Shown: positions 26,798 through 34,832, counted from the first letter of the stretch. The stretch is 45,061 nucleotides of DNA from Maribacter aquivivus (GCF_900142175.1 NZ_FQZX01000004.1:1-45061), one strand, 5' to 3'. Made by a program: numbers and translations. Notes: generated from the sequence alone by a model not told the origin.

Positions 26798-27260
26798 CTC
26801 CACTTGGTTTTTCACCTAACATTACACGCTTTGCCAACTTCACCTTCTCTTCTTTCGTTGCGCTTATAGATTCATCATAGGCTTTCTTGTCCCAAATCTC
26901 TAATCGCTTACCAATTGGTGCAATGACTACCTCTTTGGTAATACCACCTAATGAAATAATATCTTTCGGTATCAATAATCTACCGGTAGCATCTACTTCT
27001 ACTTGACGCAGACCTGCGGTATACATTCTTATAAACTGTAGGTTCTCTTCATCGAACCTACTTTTTTCATTCAATTCTGCCATTACTCTGTGCCACTCAT
27101 ATGCCGGGTATAATTCCAAACATTCGCTCAAATATGACTTCTTGATAAAAAACCCATCTTTTAGTATTGGAGCCACTTGATTGCGCAGCGCAACAGGGAG
27201 CATAATACGCCCCTTAGCATCAGCCTTGCAATTAAAAGTTCCAAAGAAAAATATGTCCAA
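26787..27260 (-). CDS. mraZ: Transcriptional regulator MraZ
   Basis: First gene of the dcw operon; MraZ binds boxes in its own promoter and represses the cluster. The open frame extends to 27371, but family members begin just before the FFGTF..K.DAKGRIMLP block. I therefore place the start at TTG 27260 (about 157 residues), 26 bp downstream of the promoter element. It has two AbrB-like repeats: FGTFNCKADAKGRIMLPVALR near the start and VEVDATGRLLIPKDI near residue 100. The C-terminus overlaps rsmH. Confidence 0.92.
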   Translation of the reverse strand: MDIFFFGTFNCKADAKGRIMLPVALRNQVAPILKDGFFIKKSYLSECLELYPAYEWHRVMAELNEKSRFDEENLQFIRMYTAGLRQVEVDATGRLLIPKDIISLGGITKEVVIAPIGKRLEIWDKKAYDESISATKEEKVKLAKRVMLGEKPSGDVS

Positions 27261-27286
27261 AATGGATGTGTTTAGTTTATATAACT

Positions 27287-27294
27287 CAAATATA
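27287..27294 (-). promoter_or_regulatory. Probable dcw promoter (-7 element before mraZ)
   Basis: TATATTTG on the minus strand matches TAnnTTTG exactly. It is 26 bp from the proposed TTG start of mraZ, leaving a leader of about 20 nt, and lies directly downstream of the MraZ boxes. No clear -33 element is seen. Confidence 0.6.
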
Positions 27295-27305
27295 TAAATA
27301 TTATT

Positions 27306-27330
27306 ACCACATTTTACCACTATAAACCAC
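27306..27330 (-). promoter_or_regulatory. MraZ boxes: three GTGGT repeats in 10-bp phase
   Basis: On the minus strand GTGGT occurs at 27330-27326, 27320-27316 and 27310-27306, separated by exactly 5 nt. A related GTGGG lies at 27351-27347. MraZ of other bacteria is known to bind direct GTGG/TGGG-type repeats with about this spacing upstream of its own gene, so autorepression of the dcw cluster is expected. Confidence 0.75.
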
Positions 27331-27466
27331 TTTGTTAATAAATTACCCCACTTTTGAGCACCTTTTTGCACTTCATCGGATTTTATAGGATAATTTTCCC
27401 ACTCAGCCCATAATTATGGATAAAGTGAATTCTTAAAGTTTCCACTACTCACCTAATCGAAAAGAG

Positions 27467-27499
27467 TTGTTAGCTATTCTCGGTAATTACCTATATTTG
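27467..27499 (+). promoter_or_regulatory. Promoter of the hydrolase-engB operon
   Basis: TATATTTG at 27492-27499 matches TAnnTTTG, with TTG at 27467-27469 as a -33 element 22 bp upstream. It lies 23 bp before the hydrolase ATG and is divergent from the mraZ promoter. Confidence 0.65.
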
Positions 27500-27522
27500 G
27501 AGAATTATGATGAGTAGTGCGC

Positions 27523-28287
27523 ATGGAAAACGAATTGATCACCGAGGGAGGATTTAAGTATATTGAAAAAGGCGAAGGCAAACCCATTATTATTCTTCAC
27601 GGATTAATGGGCGGACTAAGTAATTTTGAGGGGGTGAATACTTATTTTCCACCGAAAGGATACAAAGTGATAATTCCTGAATTGCCTTTATATTCTATGC
27701 CGATGTTAAAGACAACGGTAAAGAATTTTGCCAAATACCTTAAGAAATTTATAGATTACAAAGAGCTAGAAGATGTTATTCTTTTAGGTAACTCTTTAGG
27801 CGGGCATATTGGTCTTTTACACACTAAATTATACCCAGCTAAAGTAAAGGCTTTGGTAATTACAGGTAGTTCTGGACTTTATGAAAGTGCCATGGGCGAT
27901 GGTTACCCTAAACGGGGTGATTATGAGTTTATTAAAAAGAAAGCGCAAGATGTTTTCTATGACCCAGAAGTTGCTACCAAAGAGATTGTAGATGAAGTTT
28001 TTGCTACCGTTAACGATCGTGTTAAATTGGTAAAGACCTTGGCAATCGCAAAAAGTGCCATTCGTCATAATATGGCGCAAGATTTACCAAAAATGAAAAC
28101 CCCTACTTGTATTATATGGGGAAAAAATGATACGGTTACTCCGCCAGACGTTGCTGAACTGTTCGATGAGCTTTTACCTAATTCAGATTTATTTTGGTTG
28201 GATAAATGCGGACATGCACCTATGATGGAGCACCCAGATGAATTCAATACCATTCTTGATGAGTGGTTGACGAAAAACAATTTCTAA
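27523..28287 (+). CDS. Alpha/beta hydrolase
   Basis: A soluble alpha/beta-hydrolase of 254 residues, start ATG 27523 (a GTG at 27517 is less likely). It has the oxyanion motif HGLMGG (26-31), the nucleophile elbow GNSLGG (Ser 91), the acid Asp in WGKNDTVTP (about 203) and His in [10 protein letters not shown] (about 231), so a full Ser-Asp-His triad. The substrate is unknown. It is cotranscribed with engB, 11 bp downstream, and it is the first gene of a divergent operon facing mraZ. Confidence 0.9.
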   Translation: MENELITEGGFKYIEKGEGKPIIILHGLMGGLSNFEGVNTYFPPKGYKVIIPELPLYSMPMLKTTVKNFAKYLKKFIDYKELEDVILLGNSLGGHIGLLHTKLYPAKVKALVITGSSGLYESAMGDGYPKRGDYEFIKKKAQDVFYDPEVATKEIVDEVFATVNDRVKLVKTLAIAKSAIRHNMAQDLPKMKTPTCIIWGKNDTVTPPDVAELFDELLPNSDLFWLDKCGHAPMMEHPDEFNTILDEWLTKNNF

Positions 28288-28298
28288 ATACCCTACGA

Positions 28299-28916
28299 AT
28301 GAAAATAAAGTCGGCCGACTTTGTAATGAGCAACTCTGATGTTGCCAAATGCCCAAAAGATCCCTTACCCGAATACGCCTTTATTGGTCGTTCTAATGTT
28401 GGTAAGTCTTCTTTAATAAATATGTTGACCGAGCGTAAAAGCTTGGCTAAAATTTCTGGTAGACCTGGTAAAACCCAACTTATTAATCACTTTAAAATCA
28501 ATGAAAATTGGTTTCTTGTAGATTTACCTGGTTACGGTTATGCCCGTGTCTCTAAAAGAGATAAAAAGACCTTTCAAAAATATATCACCAATTACTTTTT
28601 ACAAAGAGAGCAACTAGTGTGCTCCTTTGTTCTTGTAGATATTCGCCATGACCCACAACCTATAGATATGGAGTTCATGCAATGGATGGGTGAAAACGGA
28701 GTACCATTTGCCATTATCTTCACTAAGGCAGATAAATTAAAACCTAAAGCAGTAGATCGTCAAGTTCAAAAATACTTGGACCAACTTTTAGAAGATATGT
28801 GGGAAGAAGCACCACCGCATTTTGTTACCAGCTCTAGCCACCGTAGTGGTCGTGATGAAGTACTAGCATATATAGATGATATTAACGAGAAGTTTTTTGA
28901 GGCAACGAAGAAGTAG
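28299..28916 (+). CDS. engB: Ribosome biogenesis GTPase EngB (YihA/YsxC)
   Basis: A GTPase needed for large-subunit assembly. I chose ATG 28299 (205 residues, the usual length), as the longer frame from 28263 would overlap the hydrolase. The G motifs are all present: GRSNVGKSS (30-38), the switch region [19 protein letters not shown] (about 78), TKADK (about 146) and TSSS (about 180). It follows the hydrolase by 11 bp. A 14-bp tandem repeat begins right after its stop and no clear terminator is seen. Confidence 0.95.
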   Translation: MKIKSADFVMSNSDVAKCPKDPLPEYAFIGRSNVGKSSLINMLTERKSLAKISGRPGKTQLINHFKINENWFLVDLPGYGYARVSKRDKKTFQKYITNYFLQREQLVCSFVLVDIRHDPQPIDMEFMQWMGENGVPFAIIFTKADKLKPKAVDRQVQKYLDQLLEDMWEEAPPHFVTSSSHRSGRDEVLAYIDDINEKFFEATKK

Positions 28917-28923
28917 TTTTTGG

Positions 28924-29016
28924 TTGTTCGTTGATGGTTGTTCGTTGATGGTTGTTCGTTGATGGTTGTTCGTTGATGGTTGTTCGTTGATGGTTGTTCG
29001 TTGATGGTTGTTCGTT
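28924..29016 (+). repeat. 14-bp tandem repeat, six copies and a partial
   Basis: TTGTTCGTTGATGG is repeated exactly at 28924, 28938, 28952, 28966, 28980 and 28994, with a 9-bp partial copy from 29008. There are no spacers. The copies are identical, so the array is young and probably variable in length between strains. Confidence 0.95.
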
Positions 29017-29402
29017 TTTTAACGCTGCGCGTTTTTTCTGTATTAACTACTAAGTACTCTCCCAAAAACGAAATGTCAGTTCGAGTGAATTTTTTACTGA
29101 AGCAGAGCGGAAGTAAAAAAATTGTTTCGAGAACCCTCGCGTGTTCCAAACCTGTTCTCGATACAAATTTCTTGTACCTCGAAATTCACTCGAACTGACA
29201 GTGGTAATCACTAACGAAATCAACTGTAAACTGGCACTGCCTACTGAACACTTTGCACTCTCTTCAACGTCATAGCGAGCAAAGCGCGGCTATCTGTTTG
29301 TTTGGAAAACGAAAACCACCTAATAAACGCATTGTCACTTCGGCTACGCTAAACGACCGAATGAGACCAACAACCGACAACCAAGCGAAGCACTGAAACT
29401 GC
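29017..29402. other. Noncoding, repeat-derived stretch
   Basis: No gene is seen. It contains the inverted-repeat element 29074-29200, a palindromic string around 29269-29297 (GATAGC-type arms in a CGTCATAGCGAGC context, typical of dispersed bacterial repeats) and decayed ACTGAAAACTG-like motifs (29385-29425). Confidence 0.6.
29074..29200. repeat. 127-bp nested inverted-repeat element
   Basis: The outer arms are a perfect 19-bp inverted repeat (29074-29092 with 29182-29200). The inner arms 29122-29134 and 29154-29166 pair with one mismatch around a TCGAGAAC core. It would fold into a long cruciform or RNA hairpin and resembles the dispersed palindromic elements of Flavobacteriaceae. Confidence 0.8.
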
Positions 29403-29792
29403 CTACTGAAAACTGGCATCGCCCACTAAAGATCCAACTGAAGAAATAAGCTCCTCTACCGTCTCCATAGCATTCATCTTTTCGCTAGATAACAACACTT
29501 CTAAATCATGATCCGTTTCCATTAATATGATCGGAAAGGTAAACTTATGTCCAAACTTACTTTTGTACTTTTCTTGAAACTCATCTTTATGAAAGAATTC
29601 TAGCTCGTAGTCTTTAGCTAACAAACTTTCTCTAAAGGTTTTCCACTGCTTGTTTTCTGTAAACGAACCAAAGGTTAACGAGCATAGGGCGCAATTATAA
29701 GTAGCGGGGTTTATAATTTTATGGGCGAAATCTAGCATTTTACTACCAGCATCGCTATTGGCATTATAGATAAATAAAATTTTCTTTGACAT
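29403..29792 (-). CDS. Conserved small CxLC protein, unknown function
   Basis: A 129-residue soluble protein from ATG 29792. I recognise it as a family widespread in Bacteroidetes, with an IYNANSDAGSKMLDFAHKI start, a TYNCALCSLTFG block (two cysteines, CxxC) and a conserved WKTFRESL segment. The CxxC suggests redox or metal binding, but no activity is known. Its first codons and upstream region are duplicated at 31239-31412, showing that this locus has been rearranged. Confidence 0.65.
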   Translation of the reverse strand: MSKKILFIYNANSDAGSKMLDFAHKIINPATYNCALCSLTFGSFTENKQWKTFRESLLAKDYELEFFHKDEFQEKYKSKFGHKFTFPIILMETDHDLEVLLSSEKMNAMETVEELISSVGSLVGDASFQ

Positions 29793-29886
29793 GATCTTTT
29801 GGTCGTAAAAATATAGCAAACTATACATTTAACTGAACCGTTTATGGCTTTTTGTGATGCAAATTCAATTGTTAATTGTAGGTTTA
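29728..29886. repeat. Duplicated block, copy 1
   Basis: It covers the first codons and upstream region of the CxLC gene and matches 31255-31412 over about 159 bp with scattered differences. The next segment up to the hydrolase start also shares short matches with that before the HEPN gene. Confidence 0.75.
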
Positions 29887-29969
29887 GTACACAGCTATCT
29901 TAGGTACAATTACACCTATATAGATTCGTTGACGGTAACAACAAAAACCAACATATCAATTAATAACAC

Positions 29970-31079
29970 ATGAGAATAATAAAGAAAATAGGAAAATGGT
30001 TTTTAGTTTTATTGGGTGTAATTACCGCTTTCATTTTAATTGTATTGCTAATAATCCGTATTAATAGCTCTGGAAATGAAGAACCTTTTTTAGACGAAAA
30101 TGGTACTATGCTTCCAAATAGTATTGCCATGCACGAGGATATGCTTATAAATGGAGTTCCGCAAAGAATTACCATTAGAGGAAAAGACAAGAGTAATCCT
30201 GTATTGTTAATAGTTCACGGAGGACCAGGTGCACCAATTTTACCCGTTATTTATAAACTTACAGGTGTAGATTTGGAAGATATATTTACGGTTTGTTATT
30301 GGGATCAAAGAGGCTCTGGGCTAGCCTATAATGATAACATACCCAATTCATCCATTACCTTAGCCAATATAGTAGATGATGGACTGGAACTATCAAATCA
30401 CTTAAAAAAAACGTTCAAAAAAGATAAAATTTATATCGAAGGCTTATCGTGGGGCACAGCTGTAGCTGCCTATATGGTTCAAAAAAAACCTGAATTATAT
30501 CACGCCTATATTGGTAGTGGTCTAATGGCGAACCTATCGCTTTCAGAAGAGTTGTCTTATGAATTTGCAATGTCAGAAGCTCAAAAACATAATGATACCA
30601 TTTCAATTAATCAATTAAAACAAATTGGAAGACCTCCTTATGTTCCAAATTCAAAAAATACGGTAACTGAAGCCTTTGAAATAGAACGACAGATTGTAAT
30701 GAAGTATGCACCCATAAAATTAGATACCGATTTTAATTTTATTAAAAGTATGTTTTTAGATAATGGGTTAACGTTTAAGGAGAAATTTACCGATATGATA
30801 AACAGTCCCGAATCTTACTATCCTGCAGCTAAGATTTTAGAATCTACAGCTATTGACATGAATTTAATGCGTGATATTCCCGAATTGAAAGTGCCCGTTT
30901 ATATATTACAAGGCGACAATGACCATTTTACCGAAACAAGTGTAGCAAAGACCTATTTCGATTCCATTATTGCGCCATCTAAAAAGTGGTTTTTATTTGA
31001 AAATGGAACGCACGGTGTACAAATAGAATATCCAGAAAAATATCGTTCCATATATATCAATGAAATACTGGGTAAATAA
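29970..31079 (+). CDS. Membrane-anchored alpha/beta hydrolase, proline iminopeptidase-like
   Basis: A 369-residue protein. Residues 11-31 form one membrane helix after a basic start, so the catalytic domain should face the periplasm. It carries the S33-type blocks HGGPGAP (83-89), CYWDQRGSG (109-117), the elbow GLSWGT (Ser 160), Asp in QGDNDHF (about 317) and His in NGTHGV (about 346). The family includes prolyl iminopeptidases and related esterases, so the exact substrate is open. It sits between two copies of a duplicated block, and its stop is followed by a cassette-like boundary sequence. Confidence 0.85.
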   Translation: MRIIKKIGKWFLVLLGVITAFILIVLLIIRINSSGNEEPFLDENGTMLPNSIAMHEDMLINGVPQRITIRGKDKSNPVLLIVHGGPGAPILPVIYKLTGVDLEDIFTVCYWDQRGSGLAYNDNIPNSSITLANIVDDGLELSNHLKKTFKKDKIYIEGLSWGTAVAAYMVQKKPELYHAYIGSGLMANLSLSEELSYEFAMSEAQKHNDTISINQLKQIGRPPYVPNSKNTVTEAFEIERQIVMKYAPIKLDTDFNFIKSMFLDNGLTFKEKFTDMINSPESYYPAAKILESTAIDMNLMRDIPELKVPVYILQGDNDHFTETSVAKTYFDSIIAPSKKWFLFENGTHGVQIEYPEKYRSIYINEILGK

Positions 31080-31238
31080 TTACTACCGCCAACACCATAC
31101 ATTAAAAAGCGCAAGATTACATTTCCTATTTAAGCACTAATTACAATACCTTAAAGTATATAGCCACTAGGTTTACATAGACATTGATTTTCATACCATG
31201 TAAAAATTACTAGAGAGCACAGATAGAAGAAACATTAC

Positions 31239-31319
31239 TTATCTGTCTATGGTAAAATCTAGCATTTTACTACCAGCATTGGCATTGGCATTATAGATAA
31301 ATAAAATTTTCTTAGACAT
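31239..31319 (-). pseudogene. Relict 5' end of the CxLC gene
   Basis: On the minus strand from 31319 it reads MSKKILFIYNANANAGSK and then MLDF, nearly identical to the intact gene at 29403-29792, but after 26 codons it hits TAA (31239-31241) and the rest is missing. It is a by-product of a duplication that copied only the gene start and upstream region. Confidence 0.8.
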
Positions 31320-31412
31320 GACCATTTGGTCTTAAAAATACCCAAACCATACATAATTTTTAACCAGTTATGGTTTCCCGTAATGTAGTGTGAAATGGTT
31401 ATTGTAGGTTTA
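31255..31412. repeat. Duplicated block, copy 2
   Basis: It matches 29728-29886. It sits 102 bp before the HEPN gene, just as copy 1 sits 83 bp before the hydrolase gene. Both leaders end in a GTTGnCnGTAA motif and then AAAACCAACATAT. Confidence 0.75.
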
Positions 31413-31475
31413 TTCTTTAGTGGGATATTGGCTAGGTAAATTAACTACCAAAACGAGAAATAAATGCACTCTATT

Positions 31476-31503
31476 ACGTTTATAACGTGCGTTGTCAGTA
31501 ATT
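31476..31503. repeat. Left boundary motif of the HEPN cassette
   Basis: Its reverse complement aligns with 32755-32782 right after the HEPN stop (18 of 28 positions, with ACTGrCAAC and TATAAAC conserved). The gene is thus framed by an imperfect inverted repeat. Confidence 0.5.
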
Positions 31504-31514
31504 AAAACCAACAT

Positions 31515-32756
31515 ATGAAAACTAACTATACATTTGAAATATTGACTCTTGATTCGAAAGGACAAACAACTATTAAATCAGATAAGAATTTAGCCTTTTC
31601 ATTAATGTCAAATGGTGGTATCTGGAGTAACCCAAAAATTCGAGGAAATAAAATTCACGATGATGACTTAAAAATAAATTTAGGAATTAGTCAAATAAGC
31701 CAAGAAGAAGAACAAGATTTTAATATTAAAAACACATTCATTCTTAAACTGGAGGGCGACTTTGAAGTTGTTGAACATCTCAGAATTTTAATTTTACAAC
31801 ATTTAGAATCTGTTGGTTTAGACCAAACCTATGTACTTCTTGATGAAGTCTCTTCTGAAATATCATTTAAAATATATCCTCAAATAAATAAAGTTGAGAA
31901 TCTGCTACGAAAATATGTGATGAAATTTTTCGTAACAAAATTAGGTCCTAGTTGGTGGAACGTTACTGCCGATAGCGAAATGAAAAAGAAAGTCAACGCT
32001 AGAAAAAACAACGAGTCACTATTCTCAAAACATATCGACAATAGAGCGTACTTAATAGACTTTGGAGAATTAGGAAAGGTCGTTCATTCTCAATCTTCCG
32101 GATTTATAAGCAGGGAAGATATTGTATCTAAAGTTTTAGATTTAGACGAAACTGAGGATGCAATTAAGAATTTAAAAACTGAATTAGAAAGTAATTATAC
32201 CAAGTTTTTCAAAGACACATTTAAATCTAATAATTTTCAACAGAAATGGGAAGAACTTGAAAAAATAAGACACAAAGTTGCTCACAACAATTTATTTTCT
32301 AAGAATGATTTACACAGAGCTACGGAACTTTCAAAAGAACTAACCGAAATTATTTCTACTGCTAATGATTCAATAGAAACGATACAATTCAATTTAGAAG
32401 AAAAGGATACACTTAAAGAAAATATTACGTATAGTTTAGAAACATATGACGTAATAACTAAAGATGAACTTTTAAGAAAGTTAACGGAAAGTGTTAAATG
32501 GGCTCAAAAAACGAGAGATAATTTTGTTGGTCTTAAACATTTTGTAACAAATTATCTGGGTTCTATAGGCTATGACTATCAATCAAGTTATGATTTAATA
32601 AATCAACTGGAGTCTGATGGAATAATTGAGTTATGGGATTATCAAGGCACCAATAATTTATATCCAGTTAAGGCAATAAGATTTCCCGAAAAACTGAATG
32701 GAACGTTAGCTGGAAACGAAGCTCTTAAGAAAGCAAAAGCCGAATTGAAAAAATAA
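31515..32756 (+). CDS. HEPN-domain protein (Swt1-like), possible RNase/defence
   Basis: A 413-residue protein. The N-terminal 120 residues are an unassigned alpha/beta region. From about 128 (VENLLRKYVMKFF, then GPSWWNV) to 290 it looks like a Swt1-type HEPN domain, with the catalytic-type motif R252-x4-H257 (IRHKVAHN). The C-terminal 90 residues look like a winged helix (DELLRKL to IIELWDYQG). HEPN proteins with Rx4-6H are typically RNases in toxin-antitoxin and anti-phage systems. No signal peptide is seen. It is AT-rich, framed by an inverted repeat and followed by a nuclease-like gene. The function is inferred. Confidence 0.65.
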   Translation: MKTNYTFEILTLDSKGQTTIKSDKNLAFSLMSNGGIWSNPKIRGNKIHDDDLKINLGISQISQEEEQDFNIKNTFILKLEGDFEVVEHLRILILQHLESVGLDQTYVLLDEVSSEISFKIYPQINKVENLLRKYVMKFFVTKLGPSWWNVTADSEMKKKVNARKNNESLFSKHIDNRAYLIDFGELGKVVHSQSSGFISREDIVSKVLDLDETEDAIKNLKTELESNYTKFFKDTFKSNNFQQKWEELEKIRHKVAHNNLFSKNDLHRATELSKELTEIISTANDSIETIQFNLEEKDTLKENITYSLETYDVITKDELLRKLTESVKWAQKTRDNFVGLKHFVTNYLGSIGYDYQSSYDLINQLESDGIIELWDYQGTNNLYPVKAIRFPEKLNGTLAGNEALKKAKAELKK

Positions 32757-32782
32757 CTACTGGCAACAATGTATATAAACCA
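32755..32782. repeat. Right boundary motif of the HEPN cassette
   Basis: It starts at the stop codon with ACTACTGGCAACA. The hydrolase stop at 31079 is followed by a similar ACTACCGCCAACA string. See the inverted partner at 31476-31503. Confidence 0.5.
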
Positions 32783-32828
32783 TAGTTATTACTGGATTTC
32801 CAAAAGTTTGATGTGTATTTGCGAGACT

Positions 32829-32850
32829 GCCAAATTTTCAATTTGGCCTT
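32829..32850 (+). terminator. Terminator after the HEPN gene
   Basis: GCCAAATT-TTC-AATTTGGC is a perfect 8-bp stem with a 3-nt loop, followed by CTTTAAAAT. It lies in a spacer (32757-32987) that also contains two CCAAAAGT repeats and otherwise no gene. Confidence 0.55.
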
Positions 32851-32987
32851 TAAAATAAATAAATTAAAAAAATATAAAAATTTGGCTCAGAGCAAATCCA
32901 AAAGTGTAATATTTTCTAATACCATACTTGACACATAATCAACGTTTTAACAAATTAAAGAAACAACAATTCTAAAGATTAAACTAA

Positions 32988-34832
32988 ATGAAATTAGAGA
33001 AAATTTTAGATAGACTCGGTTCGATAGAAAAGAACTCATTTATTAAAATCATTGATAACATAATATCGAAAAATCCAAAAAATCCAAAAGAAATTAATAA
33101 GATTTTAAGCTCGTCTGATAAAGGTTTAAAATCCGTTGATAATCAAAATATCTCTACAATTTTTGACTTAACCGCAAGCGAATTTCAAGAACATATTAAG
33201 TGTGAATTTCAAGAAATCACTTCGCAATTGGACATTTTAATTGACATCATAATTCGTGATGGAAATTGCATAATGAAACAAGATTGGTTTTCGAGATTAT
33301 ACGAAACAGAAATAAAAAACTTAAAAAACAAAACTAAAAATCTGAACGCTGATTTTGAAAATGACAAATCGGATTTAAGCGCAACTCGAAAAAGAGATTA
33401 CAAAATCTATAAAGCCTGTTTAAACACAGCTTACCATAATGACGTGGAAAATAATAGAGATGCAAAAATAACTTCTGACGAATTATCAATAATTCTTACT
33501 CTTTCTAAACAATTAGGACTTTCACAAGAAGAGGTAAAACTAATTAATTACTCTATTTTACCAATTAAAATACTTGACATTCATGAAGTCATTAAAGGAC
33601 TAAAAAATATTGGTATCATTTTCTACTCGAACAAAGAAAATACAATTTATGTGGCTGACGAAATGGTCAGAATGCTACGTAAAGTAAGACAGAAAGAAGT
33701 TGCCGAAAAATTCTATCGAAGAACTTTAAAACTTTTACGCGAACCAATTATAAACCAAATTGGCAGAGAACATAACATCGACAGAAAACTATCACATTCT
33801 CAAAAAATTGAAGAAATAATAAAAGAAGGTATTTCGTTTACAAACTTACTTTTAGAAGATATTTACAAACAAGGAAGTACATTAACAGAAAAGAAAAAGG
33901 CCTTAAATGAACTTTGTGAAAAAGGTTTAAATATTTCTAATTTAAAAGGAAGTGTTTTAGAAGATAAGATAAATAGTCTTATTGAACACTTTGAAAATAT
34001 TGAGCGTGACGAAAAAGTTGGGATTTCACTAGATGGTTTCGACAAATTACTCGTTGAACTAAATCAATCCCTACCAAAACTAAATAAAGAAATAAAAGCT
34101 CAATTTGAGTTACAAGATGAATTTGTTTTAAAAGCTGATTTTCTACTTGACTACAATATTAAGCCTAGAGATATATTGGATTTGATTTCCAAGTCAGATT
34201 TAACCAAATTCATAAAAGATAATGGTATTAAACAACGTGGAGACGACATTTTAAATATTCTAGAACATTATAAAGATGTAGAAAATTTATATTTAGAAAA
34301 CTTTGAAAATGTTGCTTACAGAAACTTAAACTTATTAAAAGAAAATGGAATTACTGTTAAAGAAAGTGAGCTTGGAATCAAATTTGAGGAATTAACTAAA
34401 ATCATATTTACAGGTTTAGGATTTAATGTTGATGATGAATTCAAAAATAAACTGAATACAAATAAGGATATGATTGACATTCTTTTAAACCTGGATAATA
34501 ATGAAGTAATAATTGTGGAATGCAAAACGAGTAAAGAACGAGGTTATAATAAATTTAGTACAGTTTCAAGACAATTAAAATCATATCAAAATTTAGCTCT
34601 CAAAAATGATTTACGCATTGTAAAAATTTTACTTATTGCACCTGAGTTTAGTGATGACTTTGTGACGGATTGTGAAATGGACACGGAAATGAATTTGTCC
34701 CTTATTACTGCTTCAACTCTATCAAATATTTCAGATGCTTTTAAAGCATCAAAATACACGGAATTCCCCCACGTTTTGTTCAGAGATATAGTTATTAATG
34801 AAGAACGAATAATAAAAGCGTTGAGCAAATAA
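32988..34832 (+). CDS. PD-(D/E)XK nuclease-like protein, possible defence effector
   Basis: A 614-residue protein, mostly helical. The C-terminal region carries a restriction-endonuclease-like (Mrr/RecB-type) core: E467 in IKFEELTKIIF, a GLGFNVDD turn, D497 in DMIDILL, and E511-C-K513 in VIIVECKTS, followed by RQLKSYQNL. This gives the E...D...ExK arrangement expected of a metal-dependent nuclease. The N-terminal 440 residues match nothing I can name and may sense or bind a partner. No methyltransferase is nearby. It lies 231 bp after the HEPN gene, apparently as a separate cassette. Confidence 0.65.
   Translation: MKLEKILDRLGSIEKNSFIKIIDNIISKNPKNPKEINKILSSSDKGLKSVDNQNISTIFDLTASEFQEHIKCEFQEITSQLDILIDIIIRDGNCIMKQDWFSRLYETEIKNLKNKTKNLNADFENDKSDLSATRKRDYKIYKACLNTAYHNDVENNRDAKITSDELSIILTLSKQLGLSQEEVKLINYSILPIKILDIHEVIKGLKNIGIIFYSNKENTIYVADEMVRMLRKVRQKEVAEKFYRRTLKLLREPIINQIGREHNIDRKLSHSQKIEEIIKEGISFTNLLLEDIYKQGSTLTEKKKALNELCEKGLNISNLKGSVLEDKINSLIEHFENIERDEKVGISLDGFDKLLVELNQSLPKLNKEIKAQFELQDEFVLKADFLLDYNIKPRDILDLISKSDLTKFIKDNGIKQRGDDILNILEHYKDVENLYLENFENVAYRNLNLLKENGITVKESELGIKFEELTKIIFTGLGFNVDDEFKNKLNTNKDMIDILLNLDNNEVIIVECKTSKERGYNKFSTVSRQLKSYQNLALKNDLRIVKILLIAPEFSDDFVTDCEMDTEMNLSLITASTLSNISDAFKASKYTEFPHVLFRDIVINEERIIKALSK

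Noticed and set aside
11856..27260. Loss of murF and ddl from the dcw cluster as a deletion
   Set aside because: Gene junctions are tight and intact, and flavobacterial clusters normally lack these genes.
28924..29016. Possible CRISPR array in the 14-bp repeats
   Set aside because: The copies are directly adjacent with no spacers, the unit is too short, and no cas gene is near.
28766..29149. Minus-strand frame of 127 codons across the tandem repeat
   Set aside because: It overlaps the engB gene antisense and its repeated NEQPSTNNHQRT-like run merely translates the 14-bp array.
31476..31503. Similarity of TGCGTTGTCAG to the Vibrio integron repeat
   Set aside because: Only a short string matches, no integron integrase is present, and the rest of the site differs. 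I keep only the weaker cassette hypothesis.
32988..34832. Type II restriction endonuclease of a restriction-modification pair
   Set aside because: No methyltransferase gene lies nearby and most of the protein is not nuclease-like.
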